Counted from the stretch's first letter, positions 31,466 through 39,745 are shown. The stretch: 64,000 nucleotides of DNA from JAGHKQ01 sp041920565 (GCA_041920565.1 JBHGXS010000043.1:1-64000); one strand, 5' to 3'. Notes: generated by a model from the letters alone, not told the origin. Numbers and translations are program-made.

Positions 31466-33250
31466 ATGAAAAAAACAATCGGAAGTGCAGTAAAAGGCGG
31501 CAGCTTTTTAATTGATGAAATTTCCTTTGAACAGGTGTTCACACCGGAAGATTATACAGACGAACATAAATTAATCGCAAAAACGACAGAAGATTTCGTG
31601 GTAAACGAAGTATTACCTGAGTTAGAGTACCTTGAAAAGCATGAATTCGATCGTTCTGTTCGTTTATTAAAAGAAGCAGGTGAATTAGGTCTTTTAGGTG
31701 CTGATGTTCCGGAAGAATACGGCGGCATCGGCTTAGATAAAATCAGCTCTGCGTTAATCGCTGAAAAATTTTCTTTAGCAGGCGGCTTTGCCATTTCGCA
31801 CGGTGCTCATGTAGGGATCGGCTCTCTTCCAATCGTATTGTTCGGTAACGAAGAGCAAAAGCGAAAATATCTTCCTGCATTAGCAACAGGTGAAAAATTA
31901 GCAGCATATGCGTTAACTGAGCCGGGCTCCGGTTCTGATGCATTAGGTGCAAAAACAACAGCCCGTTTAAACGCAGAAGGCACTCACTACGTATTAAACG
32001 GTGAAAAGCAATGGATCACAAACTCTGCGTTTGCGGATGTATTCGTTGTATATGCAAAAGTAGACGGCGAACACTTCACAGCATTTATCGTAGAGCGCGA
32101 GTTCCCTGGCGTGTCTACAAGTCCGGAAGAAAAGAAAATGGGAATCAAGTCTTCTTCCACTCGTACATTGATTTTAGAAGATGCGCTTGTACCAAAAGAG
32201 AACGTGCTTGGTGAAATTGGCAAAGGCCACGTAATTGCGTTCAACATCTTAAACATCGGCCGTTATAAGCTTGGAGTAGGTGCAGTAGGTTCTTCCAAGC
32301 GTGCCATTGAACTAGCTGCCCAATATGCAAATCAACGTCAGCAATTTAAACAGCCAATCTCCCGCTTCCCGCTAATTCAAGAGAAGATTGCAAACATGGC
32401 AACAAAAACGTTCGCGGCAGAAAGCTCCGTATACCGCACAGTAGGATTATTCGAAAGCCGCATGAGCACATTGACGGATGAAGAAGTGAAGAACGGAAAA
32501 GCAGTTGCGGATTCAATCGCAGAGTACGCGATCGAGTGCTCTTTAAACAAAGTATTCGCTACTGAAGTATTAGACTATGTAGTGGACGAAGGCGTACAAA
32601 TCCACGGCGGATACGGCTTCATGGCAGAGTACGAGATTGAAAGAATGTACCGTGACTCCCGCATTAACCGCATTTTCGAGGGAACGAATGAAATCAACCG
32701 CTTGATTGTGCCCGGCACCTTCCTTCGTAAAGCAATGAAAGGCGAGCTTCCATTATTGCAAAAGGCTCAACAAATTCAAGAAGAACTGATGATGCTGATG
32801 CCGCAGGAAGCGGGCGACGGTCCACTTGAACAAGAAAAGTATCTTGTAGGCAATGCTAAGAAAATCGCGTTAATGATCGCGGGCTTAGCAGTGCAAAAAT
32901 ACGGCAAAGCATTAGACAAAGAGCAAGAAGTTCTTGTTAACATCGCTGACATCATAAGCAACCTATACGCTATGGAATCTGTCGTATTACGTACAGAAAA
33001 AGCAATCAAAACGGCAGGCTTAGAGAAGAGCAAGCAAAAGCTTCTGTACACGCAAGTATTCTGTCAAGAAGCATTCAATGAAATCGAAGCTCACGCAAAA
33101 GAAACATTAATCGCAGTAGAGAGCGGCGATACATTACGCATGGTGCTTTCCGCATTACGCAAATTCACTCGCAACACTCCAATCAACGTAATCGCGAAGA
33201 AACGCGAAATCGCTGCGAAGGTGTTAGAAGAAGAGAAATACACTGTTTAA
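31466..33250 (+). CDS. fadE: acyl-CoA dehydrogenase
   Basis: A 594-residue FAD-dependent acyl-CoA dehydrogenase with the extended C-terminus of the FadE/YusJ group. Seen are YALTEPGSGSDALGAKTTA (flavin and substrate region), QWITNSAFADVFVVYAKV, the IQEKIANMATKTFAAESSVY helix, and the catalytic base region IHGGYGFMAEYEIERMYRD followed by IFEGTNEINRLIV. It carries out the first beta-oxidation step; electrons pass to electron-transfer flavoprotein, not encoded here. An AGGAGG site precedes the ATG. Confidence 0.94.
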   Translation: MKKTIGSAVKGGSFLIDEISFEQVFTPEDYTDEHKLIAKTTEDFVVNEVLPELEYLEKHEFDRSVRLLKEAGELGLLGADVPEEYGGIGLDKISSALIAEKFSLAGGFAISHGAHVGIGSLPIVLFGNEEQKRKYLPALATGEKLAAYALTEPGSGSDALGAKTTARLNAEGTHYVLNGEKQWITNSAFADVFVVYAKVDGEHFTAFIVEREFPGVSTSPEEKKMGIKSSSTRTLILEDALVPKENVLGEIGKGHVIAFNILNIGRYKLGVGAVGSSKRAIELAAQYANQRQQFKQPISRFPLIQEKIANMATKTFAAESSVYRTVGLFESRMSTLTDEEVKNGKAVADSIAEYAIECSLNKVFATEVLDYVVDEGVQIHGGYGFMAEYEIERMYRDSRINRIFEGTNEINRLIVPGTFLRKAMKGELPLLQKAQQIQEELMMLMPQEAGDGPLEQEKYLVGNAKKIALMIAGLAVQKYGKALDKEQEVLVNIADIISNLYAMESVVLRTEKAIKTAGLEKSKQKLLYTQVFCQEAFNEIEAHAKETLIAVESGDTLRMVLSALRKFTRNTPINVIAKKREIAAKVLEEEKYTV

Positions 33251-33258
33251 TGAATACT

Positions 33259-33293
33259 CCCCCCACTTAGCAAAACGTGAAGAGGGGGGTTCT
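33259..33293 (+). terminator. hairpin after the fad operon
   Basis: CCCCCC-N2-TT ... AA-N2-GGGGGG strong stem just past the fadE stop; the T tract is short, so termination strength is uncertain. Confidence 0.6.
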
Positions 33294-33531
33294 AATGTGT
33301 CGAGTTCCATTCACTAAACCCGATTAACATTAGGGGAGTTGATACATTGGTGTGCTGCAAACACCCAATCTCTCGAGAAGAATGATTATTTTGAAGTAAA
33401 GGCTCATCGCTTTTACCTGGTAGCGGCACTGTAAAAGGAAAAGGAGCGGGCGTATTGTCAGCTTCTTTTCAATTTGCATGATTTTGGGGTGATATAGCCT
33501 GTTATTGAGCCGCCTATGGTCCGGCAAGAAC

Positions 33532-33600
33532 AGTTTATCGACCCAAACACATGATTTATCGTCGGATTTCTAACATTTATCATCCAAACTCAATTTCAAA
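33532..33600. repeat. degenerate array, about 21-bp period (TTTATC word)
   Basis: Three units begin GTTTATCGACCCAAACACAT, ATTTATCGTCGGATTTCTAA and ATTTATCATCCAAACTCAAT. The period matches that of the other arrays although the word differs. Confidence 0.5.
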
Positions 33601-33622
33601 CAAGCTTCCTTGTCAAATTTTT

Positions 33623-33710
33623 AATCAAACGTTTGCTTAAATGATTTGTCGAAGCGATTTTTTCAATAGTGATAAGGGTGCATCTAAATTCAATCAAACG
33701 TTTGTTTAAA
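33623..33710. promoter_or_regulatory. twin CAAACGTTTG palindromes
   Basis: AATCAAACGTTTGCTTAA (33623-33640) and AATCAAACGTTTGTTTAAA (33692-33710) are nearly identical 17-bp sequences 69 bp apart, centred on the perfect palindrome CAAACGTTTG. They lie upstream of the ArsC-like gene and may be regulator sites. Confidence 0.45.
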
Positions 33711-33837
33711 CTTTTTGCGGAATTTTGCAGGATAAAAAATACGAACAAAGAAAATATAAGATTGTGGAGCATTCGCATTTGATGAAAAACGGATAAGTGT
33801 GTGCTACAATAGAGAGGAAAGAAAAGTTGGTGATAGT

Positions 33838-34194
33838 ATGACAGTAACGATGTATTGGTACCCCAAATGCGGTACGTGCCAAAAAGCGAAAAAATGGTTT
33901 GAAGCGCATAACGTTTCGTTCGAAGCCGTTCATATCGTGGAGAACCCGCCTTCAAAAGAACAACTGAAAGAGTTCTATGAAAAAAGCGGACTAGAATTGA
34001 AGAAATTTTTTAATACTAGTGGTATGAAATATCGTGAGCTTGGTATCAAGGATAAGGTGAAAACCGCAAGCGAGGACGAGCTCTTAGAATTGTTAGCTTC
34101 TGACGGCATGTTGATTAAGCGTCCCATTGTAACTGACGGAACGCGGGTAACAGTCGGCTTTAACGAAGAGCAGTTTGAGAGAACGTGGCTCTAA
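33838..34194 (+). CDS. yusI: ArsC/Spx-family thiol protein YusI
   Basis: A 118-residue thioredoxin-fold protein of the ArsC/Spx family. MYWYPKCGTCQKAKKW carries a Cys11-x-x-Cys14 redox pair, and LLASDGMLIKRPIVTDGTRV holds the conserved R-P-I loop. YusI of B. subtilis sits at the same place next to gcvH. Its substrate is unknown. It differs from Spx by lacking the regulator's RNA-polymerase-binding features as far as can be judged. The ATG with GGTGATAGT is the only good start. Confidence 0.88.
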   Translation: MTVTMYWYPKCGTCQKAKKWFEAHNVSFEAVHIVENPPSKEQLKEFYEKSGLELKKFFNTSGMKYRELGIKDKVKTASEDELLELLASDGMLIKRPIVTDGTRVTVGFNEEQFERTWL

Positions 34195-34254
34195 ACTAGG
34201 AAAAGTACCATTTGGTATTTACATAACATTCATACTTTTTGGAGGGGACATAGC

Positions 34255-34638
34255 ATGAGCATTCCTAAAGAACTGCGTTATTCAGAAGAACATGAGTGGG
34301 TAAAAGTTGACGGCAACAAAGTATTAGTGGGCATCACTGACTTTGCGCAACACGAATTAGGAGACATCGTTTTCGTTGAGCTTCCTGAAGTGGGTGCTGA
34401 GATCCAAGCAAACGAGCCGTTCGGCAGCGTAGAATCTGTTAAAACAGTTTCTGAGTTATATGCGCCAATCAGCGGTAAGGTTGTAGAAGTAAACGAAAGC
34501 CTTAGCGACAGCCCTGAGCTTGTAAACGAATCTCCATACGAAAAAGCATGGATGATCGTGGTTGAGCCAAGTGACACAAGCGAAATCGACAGCTTATTAA
34601 CAGCTGAACAATACGAAGAAATGATTAATCAAGACTAA
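34255..34638 (+). CDS. gcvH: glycine cleavage system H protein
   Basis: A 127-residue lipoyl carrier. The lipoylated residue is Lys63 in FGSVESVKTVSELYAP, and DFAQHELGDIVFVELPEVG is the conserved first half. It shuttles the aminomethyl group of glycine and, in Bacillus, also serves as the obligate intermediate on which octanoate is placed before LipA inserts sulphur and LipL transfers lipoate onward. lipA is about 20 kb to the right. The GGAGGGG site supports the ATG. Confidence 0.96.
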   Translation: MSIPKELRYSEEHEWVKVDGNKVLVGITDFAQHELGDIVFVELPEVGAEIQANEPFGSVESVKTVSELYAPISGKVVEVNESLSDSPELVNESPYEKAWMIVVEPSDTSEIDSLLTAEQYEEMINQD

Positions 34639-34644
34639 TGAAGC

Positions 34645-34677
34645 GAGACAGCATCTTTTGTGCTGTCTCCTTTTTTA
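34645..34677 (+). terminator. terminator of gcvH
   Basis: GAGACAGCA-N5-TGCTGTCTC stem followed by CTTTTTT. Confidence 0.88.
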
Positions 34678-34769
34678 ACCGAAAAGAAAATATAAACTTT
34701 AAGTAAAAATGATTGAGACTTGGATCTTTTTGTTAGATGTCCAGCATTGCCACCCGGCTTCCGCCTCAG

Positions 34770-34996
34770 ACATTAGTGAAACTCCATCAGTGTGGAATCT
34801 GGCTCTCACTGATGGTTAGTTGAACCAATCGGGCTCTTAGTGCCGGTTAATCTCGCTTGTGAAAGTGGACAGTTAGAGCGGGATAAAAGCCAAAAGCGTT
34901 TTAGTGGAAAAAACACAAGGAATGATCCTTTGAATAAGCTGTGCCGCAACGCGCGGTTTGTGCGCGGAGTGTTGACCAGAGGAAGGGTGGAAAAGC
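34770..34996 (+). repeat. dispersed structured repeat, copy A (possible ncRNA)
   Basis: The first part (34770-34855) contains CATCAGTG/CACTGATG and belongs to the same hairpin family as 25965 and 59915. The second part (34875-34996), with ACACAAGGA-N5-TCCTTTGAATAAGC, GTGCCGCAACGCGCGGTTTG and TGCGCGGAGTGTT, is closely repeated on the opposite strand at 49845-49980. Several stems can form and the element ends near a T run. No coding frame is plausible. Confidence 0.55.
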
Positions 34997-35110
34997 GTTT
35001 TTTATAATCGTCAAGTTAACAAAGAAAAAAGGAAACAACAGGCGAAGAAAGAATATAGTATATAATAACCAAGGGTGTATCATAGTATAAGTGTAGTCAG
35101 GTGATGCAAA

Positions 35111-35461
35111 ATGACAATAATGGATTTTGAAAAAGTGATCATTGTTGAAGGCAAGTCAGATAAGAAAAAGATCCGGACCATCATTAAAGAACCGGTGGAA
35201 ATTGTCTGCACGAACGGGACGATCAGCATGTCGAAGCTCGATGAGTTCATTGAGCAGTTTTACAACAAAGAGGTATATGTGCTTGTAGATGCGGATGAGG
35301 CGGGTGAGAAGCTACGAAGACAATTGAAACGGGAATTTCCGCGAGCGGAGCATCTCTATATCGATCGAACGTATCGGGAAGTGGCAACAGCGCCGGAACA
35401 ACACTTGGCGAGCATTTTATTGGGTGCCGACATTGATGTATATACCGAATATTTAACATAA
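35111..35461 (+). CDS. yusF: TOPRIM-domain protein YusF
   Basis: A 116-residue protein that is a single TOPRIM fold. The metal-binding Glu is in IIVEGKSDKKKI and the Asp pair in VYVLVDADEAGEKLRR, the two defining motifs shared with primases, topoisomerases and RNase M5-like enzymes. This suggests nucleic-acid cleavage or joining activity, but small TOPRIM proteins such as YusF are uncharacterised. The C-terminal half (HLYIDRTYREVATAPEQHLA) is typical of the family. Confidence 0.88.
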   Translation: MTIMDFEKVIIVEGKSDKKKIRTIIKEPVEIVCTNGTISMSKLDEFIEQFYNKEVYVLVDADEAGEKLRRQLKREFPRAEHLYIDRTYREVATAPEQHLASILLGADIDVYTEYLT

Positions 35462-35466
35462 TCAGC

Positions 35467-35499
35467 AAACAATCTCCCTTAGCTTAAGGGGGATTTGTT
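35467..35499 (+). terminator. hairpin after yusF
   Basis: ACAATCTCCCTTA / TAAGGGGGATTTGT stem just after the stop. Confidence 0.65.
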
Positions 35500-35561
35500 G
35501 TGTGTAACGAACAAAACAAGGTACAATGAACGTAAAGCTAAATAAAGGGTTGGATATACAT

Positions 35562-35870
35562 ATGACAGAATGGACAGGAGATCAGGCAGTAGAACGGATA
35601 TTGAACGAGGAGCAAACGATTTTATATGTTTATACGCCGCTGTGCGGAACATGTCAGCTTGCCAAAAAGATGCTGACGGTGGTGGAAGCCGCATTGCCAA
35701 GCCTGAAAATTGGGATGCTGGACTTGAATTATGCTCCGCATCTTGCAAGAGAGTTTCAAATTGAAAGCGTTCCGTGTCTTCTTTTATTTGATAAGGGAGA
35801 GTTAACGAAGCGGATTTATGCGTTTCAATCAGTCGATTTTTTATATCATGAGCTGAAGGATCGGCAGTAA
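35562..35870 (+). CDS. yusE: thioredoxin-like protein YusE
   Basis: A 102-residue thioredoxin-fold protein. YVYTPLCGTCQLAKKML carries the redox pair Cys28-Gly-Thr-Cys31 and ESVPCLLLFDKGEL the cis-Pro loop (here preceded by Val-Pro-Cys). It is a reductase or thiol-exchange protein of unknown partner. I prefer the second ATG, which has AAAGGGTTGG upstream; the first in-frame ATG 36 bp earlier has a weaker site. Confidence 0.82.
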   Translation: MTEWTGDQAVERILNEEQTILYVYTPLCGTCQLAKKMLTVVEAALPSLKIGMLDLNYAPHLAREFQIESVPCLLLFDKGELTKRIYAFQSVDFLYHELKDRQ

Positions 35871-35888
35871 AAACTGCGGTCCTTTTTA
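35858..35888 (+). terminator. terminator of yusE
   Basis: GGATCGGCAG-N6-CTGCGGTCC stem with a T run, overlapping the stop codon. Confidence 0.75.
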
Positions 35889-36050
35889 TTCGACATAAAG
35901 AACCTACCATTTTACATATTTCTTAGGAAATAATGTTAATGCAACAAAATAGGATATTTCCGGTACATCATTTGTCGAAGAATTCAGCAAGGATTGAAGC
36001 CCGCGAAGGTGGAATGGTATTAGTATAAACCTTTGTGAGGAGTGAATCTG

Positions 36051-36392
36051 ATGAGTCTGTATGAAGCGCTGTGTTTATTTGTCAAACGGCTGCAGGAAAA
36101 TGAGCATATTCAACCATTATTGCCCCTAGAAGAAAAGGTGATTTGCTTCCGCTCAGAACATGAATGCTGCTCCTTGCATTTATCCAGAACAGGGGCATAT
36201 GTTTCGAAGGAGACAAATGGGATGCTTGTTCTTTCGGCTAAGCAAGAGGATCTGATCGCTTTAATCATGGGGCATGTCCGGCTGCAGCAATTCATTCGCA
36301 GAAAAAGCATCGAGTACAAAGGGACGTATCGAAATGTGTTACTGGCAGAGTCTGTATTTCATATATGTAAACCACTTCAGCTTGGGGCGTAA
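36051..36392 (+). CDS. YusD-like protein of unknown function
   Basis: A 113-residue soluble protein with Cys pairs in a CFRSEHECCSLHLS segment and a C-terminal helix (GHVRLQQFIRRKSIEY). Its position between yusE and metN matches B. subtilis yusD. The pattern of alternating strands followed by a helix recalls SCP2-like lipid-binding folds, but I cannot assign this firmly. The chosen ATG follows GTGAGGAG; a GTG 9 bp earlier overlaps that site. Confidence 0.6.
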   Translation: MSLYEALCLFVKRLQENEHIQPLLPLEEKVICFRSEHECCSLHLSRTGAYVSKETNGMLVLSAKQEDLIALIMGHVRLQQFIRRKSIEYKGTYRNVLLAESVFHICKPLQLGA

Positions 36393-36442
36393 AAGCCCTT
36401 TTTGTTTGCGGTCATAAGATACAAAAGGAGGATTCAGAGGGC

Positions 36443-36814
36443 ATGGGAAATCAAGTTGAAACGGTAGAGCAGTACTTAGAACAGGTAGAGGATAATCGCA
36501 AAAGAGATTTAGTGCAAATCCGGGATTTAATTTTAAGAGCAGCACCGGAAGCGAAAGAGACCATCAAGTACGGCATGCCTTATTATGAGCTGAACGGCCT
36601 GCTCTGTGCCTTTGCTTCACAAAAGGGTTACATGAGTTTGTATATGTTGAATACGCCTGTTTTACAAAAAAACATCCAGCATTTTCGAAATCTGAATGTC
36701 GGCAAGGGATGCATCAGATTCAAAAACATTGACGAGCTCCCTTTGGATGCAATCAAGAAAGTGTTACAGGAATCTGTGAAAGATAATTTGGCGCGTTTCA
36801 ATGATCGTTGTTAA
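36443..36814 (+). CDS. DUF1801/YdhG-type frataxin-like protein
   Basis: A 123-residue alpha/beta protein: VEQYLEQVEDNRKRDLVQIR, then IKYGMPYYELNGLLCAFASQ, VGKGCIRFKNIDELPLDAIK. These are landmarks of the DUF1801/YdhG family, whose B. subtilis member Fra (YdhG) is a frataxin-like iron chaperone for Fe-S assembly. This copy may be a paralogue. It lies between a YusD-like gene and a terminator and is not linked directly to the suf operon. An iron role is inferred. Confidence 0.7.
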   Translation: MGNQVETVEQYLEQVEDNRKRDLVQIRDLILRAAPEAKETIKYGMPYYELNGLLCAFASQKGYMSLYMLNTPVLQKNIQHFRNLNVGKGCIRFKNIDELPLDAIKKVLQESVKDNLARFNDRC

Positions 36815-36849
36815 TAGTACGTCAGAATTCATACAGATAGAAGGATAAA

Positions 36850-36881
36850 TTGCTGCATCAAAATATTGATGCAGCTTTTTT
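36850..36881 (+). terminator. rho-independent terminator
   Basis: TTGCTGCATCAA-N4-TTGATGCAGC stem followed by six T. Confidence 0.88.
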
Positions 36882-36941
36882 ATTTGACTTAAAAATATTC
36901 TGAATTTTTAGTATAATAAAAAGAAAACAGGGAGGAATGTT

Positions 36942-37112
36942 ATGAGCAATGTAATTCCATTTCGTAAGCGGAGGAGAAAACCTAAGTTTAATTATTGGTT
37001 ATTAATTGCAATGGTCATTGGCTTTGCTTTCTTTGTCTATGCAGCGATTGTTACAGAAATGCACCGCCCTCATCAAGATATACCTTCTATAGCAGTCCAT
37101 CCTAAGCTGTAA
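36942..37112 (+). CDS. 56-residue single-span membrane protein
   Basis: GGGAGGAATGTT precedes an ATG opening 56 codons. The N-terminus is strongly basic (NVIPFRKRRRKPKF), followed by one membrane helix (YWLLIAMVIGFAFFVYAAIV) and a short hydrophilic tail (HRPHQDIPSIAVHPKL). The positive-inside rule predicts an outside C-terminus. A GTATAATAA -10-like element lies about 30 bp upstream. No family is recognised. Confidence 0.6.
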   Translation: MSNVIPFRKRRRKPKFNYWLLIAMVIGFAFFVYAAIVTEMHRPHQDIPSIAVHPKL

Positions 37113-37159
37113 ACAGAAAGCCAGAGCGATAAGAAGTCAGCCTTTTAAACATTCAAGGT

Positions 37160-37891
37160 TTATTTTTGCCTAGTAAGTCTATGTATTTCTCGTGCCGTTT
37201 CCTCCAAAATGTAAACTACGGGTACTTGAGTTGTTATATTTGAAGTACCGAAATGTTCTTCCGTTACGTAATAAGCAATATTCACATCTGAGATTTTCGC
37301 TACAGTACAATTTTTGTTATTTGTAATGCTGATAATTTTGCTTCCTTCTTCTTTTAGCTTGTTAATAAGGGCTATCGTAAAAGAAGTTTCACCCGAAACA
37401 GACAAAGCAATGGTGACGCTGTTGTGCAAGTAATGGGCATTGATGGGAAAGAAAGGATCCTTAATATGCAACGAAAGCTTGCCTAAGCTTGAAAAGTATC
37501 TTGCCCCGTATTCCGCCAGGATGCCGGAGCTTCCGGAACCTATAAAGATGACATTATCCGATTCGGCCACTACACGCGCAGCCTCTTGTACATAAGATTC
37601 AAAGTTTCCTTTTAAAGTTCGTTCCAAAAATTCAGAAAGGGAATACTGGGCGCTTCTTACATTTTCCGTGCTCTTTTGTTCCAAATACAGCTTCAGCTTC
37701 GTTTTAAATTCGGAAAAGCCTTCGCAATTCACCTTCCGGCAAAATCGTAAAATAGTAGAGGTGGATACGTGGGTTTGCGCAGCTAAATCACGGATCCGCA
37801 TGTAAATGACCTTATCGCTGTTTTTGCAAATGTAGTTGTATAACGAAAGTTCCAACTCGTTAAAGGATGCAATCATTTCGTTGGAAAACAT
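37160..37891 (-). CDS. MurR/RpiR-family transcriptional regulator
   Basis: A 243-residue protein with an N-terminal HTH (DLAAQTHVSTSTILRFCRKV) and a C-terminal SIS sugar-phosphate domain (VIFIGSGSSGILAEYGARYF, VTIALSVSGETSFTIALINK). Such regulators sense phosphosugars. The gene is divergent from a GH4 6-phospho-glycosidase, its obvious target. GGAGGGGG precedes the ATG. Whether it activates or represses cannot be told. Confidence 0.88.
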   Translation of the reverse strand: MFSNEMIASFNELELSLYNYICKNSDKVIYMRIRDLAAQTHVSTSTILRFCRKVNCEGFSEFKTKLKLYLEQKSTENVRSAQYSLSEFLERTLKGNFESYVQEAARVVAESDNVIFIGSGSSGILAEYGARYFSSLGKLSLHIKDPFFPINAHYLHNSVTIALSVSGETSFTIALINKLKEEGSKIISITNNKNCTVAKISDVNIAYYVTEEHFGTSNITTQVPVVYILEETAREIHRLTRQK

Positions 37892-38087
37892 AGCGCCCCC
37901 TCCTATATGTCTTTTCTTTACTTTACCAAAGAAACAAGGTGTTTCTCAAATGTAAAAAATTACTTTCGACGGCATAAAAATCTAGATGCTCACGCGATAT
38001 TTACCGCGGTTTTGTAAGCATATACACTTTGAAGTAAAAATAGTGTAATTGCAAGTAATTCATTCCAATGTCTGGAGGTAAAAGATT

Positions 38088-39422
38088 ATGACAAAAGGCA
38101 TTAAAATCGTGACGATTGGCGGAGGATCCAGCTATACCCCTGAATTAGTAGAAGGATTTATTAAACGATACCATGAGCTTCCTGTAAGAGAGCTGTGGCT
38201 GGTGGATATCCCGGAAGGACAAGAAAAATTAAACATAGTAGGAACATTGGCAAAACGGATGGTAGAAAAAGCGGGAGTTCCGATTCAAATCCATCTGACG
38301 CTTGACCGCCGCGAAGCTTTGAAGGATGCGGACTTTGTAACGACTCAATTCCGCGTAGGTTTATTGGAAGCTCGCGCAAAGGATGAGAGAATTCCATTGA
38401 AGTACGGTGTAATTGGTCAAGAAACAAACGGCCCGGGCGGATTGTTTAAAGGCTTACGAACAATTCCTGTCATTTTAGATATTTGCAGAGACATGGAAGA
38501 GCTTTGTCCGAATGCTTGGCTCATAAACTTTACGAATCCGGCAGGAATGGTAACGGAAGCTGTGCTTCGCTACAGCAACATCAAGAAGGTTGTAGGCTTG
38601 TGCAACGTTCCTGTCGGCATGAGAATGGGAATTGCAAACATGCTGGAAGTATCACCTGAAAGACTTCATATCGACTTTGCAGGATTGAATCATATGGTCT
38701 TTGGCTTGAATGTCTACTTAGACGGTAAAAATGTAACAGAAACTGTGCTCGACAAACTGACGAGCAAAGAAAAATCCGGCGTTACGATGAAAAACATCGT
38801 CGATCTAGGATGGGAGCCTGAATTTATTAAAGGGCTGAAGGTGCTGCCATGTCCGTATCACCGTTATTATTATCAAACTAGCAAAATGCTGGAAGAGGAA
38901 ATGGAAGCCGCCAAAACAGTCGGCACTCGTGCAGAGGTCGTGAAGCAGGTTGAAAAGGAATTGTTCGAATTATATAAAGATCCTAATTTAGCTATTAAGC
39001 CGCCTCAATTAGAGAAGCGCGGCGGAGCGTATTACAGCGATGCAGCATGTAACCTGATCAGCTCCATTTACAATGATAAACGCGACATTCAGCCGGTCAA
39101 TACAAGAAACAACGGGGCAATCGCCGGTATCCCTGATGATTCAGCGGTAGAAGTCAACTGTGTCATCACAAAAGAAGGTCCAAAACCAATCTCAGTAGGA
39201 GATCTTCCAGTTGCGGTCAGAGGCCTTGTGCAGCAAATTAAATCCTTTGAGCGTGTTGCGGCAGAAGCTGCGGTTACAGGAGATTATAATACAGCGCTCG
39301 TTGCGATGACCATCAACCCGCTCGTTCCGTCTGATACTGTTGCGAAGCAAATTTTAGACGAGATGTTAGAAGCGCATAAAGAACATTTACCTCAATTTTT
39401 CACATCTGTGGAAGCGAAGTAA
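38088..39422 (+). CDS. GH4 6-phospho-beta-glucosidase-type enzyme
   Basis: A 444-residue NAD- and metal-dependent glycosidase of family GH4. Cofactor site VTIGGGSSYTPELVEGF is at the N-terminus, followed by QFRVGLLEARAKDERIPLKY, QETNGPGGLFKGLR, the metal-ligand Cys in VVGLCNVPVGMRMG and the His in FAGLNHMVFG. These are the features of LicH/CelF-like 6-phospho-beta-glucosidases, which hydrolyse disaccharide phosphates made by PTS uptake. No PTS genes are nearby. TGGAGGTAAAAG precedes the ATG. Alternative GH4 specificities cannot be excluded. Confidence 0.88.
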   Translation: MTKGIKIVTIGGGSSYTPELVEGFIKRYHELPVRELWLVDIPEGQEKLNIVGTLAKRMVEKAGVPIQIHLTLDRREALKDADFVTTQFRVGLLEARAKDERIPLKYGVIGQETNGPGGLFKGLRTIPVILDICRDMEELCPNAWLINFTNPAGMVTEAVLRYSNIKKVVGLCNVPVGMRMGIANMLEVSPERLHIDFAGLNHMVFGLNVYLDGKNVTETVLDKLTSKEKSGVTMKNIVDLGWEPEFIKGLKVLPCPYHRYYYQTSKMLEEEMEAAKTVGTRAEVVKQVEKELFELYKDPNLAIKPPQLEKRGGAYYSDAACNLISSIYNDKRDIQPVNTRNNGAIAGIPDDSAVEVNCVITKEGPKPISVGDLPVAVRGLVQQIKSFERVAAEAAVTGDYNTALVAMTINPLVPSDTVAKQILDEMLEAHKEHLPQFFTSVEAK

Positions 39423-39435
39423 TATAATAGTGAAA

Positions 39436-39473
39436 GGACTCTGGTGATATTGTTGCGCCAGGGTCTTTTTTTG
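39436..39473 (+). terminator. terminator of the GH4 gene
   Basis: GACTCTGG-N13-CCAGGGTC stem followed by seven T. Confidence 0.8.
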
Positions 39474-39535
39474 TTCCGAACCATTAGAGTTTCATGCATG
39501 TTTTTATACAAGTCTAGAAGGAGAATGAACGGTAA

Positions 39536-39735
39536 ATGGGGAAAGGGAACGTTGATATGAAAGGGATGTATAAAAAATGTATAGGAACATTGGAGAGAGA
39601 AAGTGTGAGTGATTGGTATAGTAGGGGGAAGAAGATATGAACTTCCAACAATGTCATGTTATGTTAATCTCACATGAACACGGTATACAAAAAACTATAT
39701 TAGTAGGCCTTTTGTTTTTGAATCATAACAGATAA
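39536..39735 (+). other. two overlapping micro-ORFs (34 and 32 codons)
   Basis: GAAGGAGAATGAACGGTAA precedes an ATG (MGKGNVDMKGMYKKCIGTLE, 39536-39640). Its TGA overlaps the ATG of a second frame (MNFQQCHVMLISHEHGIQKT, 39637-39735), which also has a GGGGGAAGAAG site. Ribosome sites and the ATGA overlap suggest coupled translation, but neither peptide is recognised and both may be chance or remnants. Confidence 0.3.
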
Positions 39736-39745
39736 ACAGAAATAT

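Larger units (their letters stand above)
33294..33837. other. intergenic region with two repeat types
   Basis: After the fad terminator this gap holds about 230 bp with no recognisable signal, then the TTTATC-word array and two CAAACGTTTG palindromes, and finally the promoter of the ArsC-like gene. No coding frame is convincing. Confidence 0.5.
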
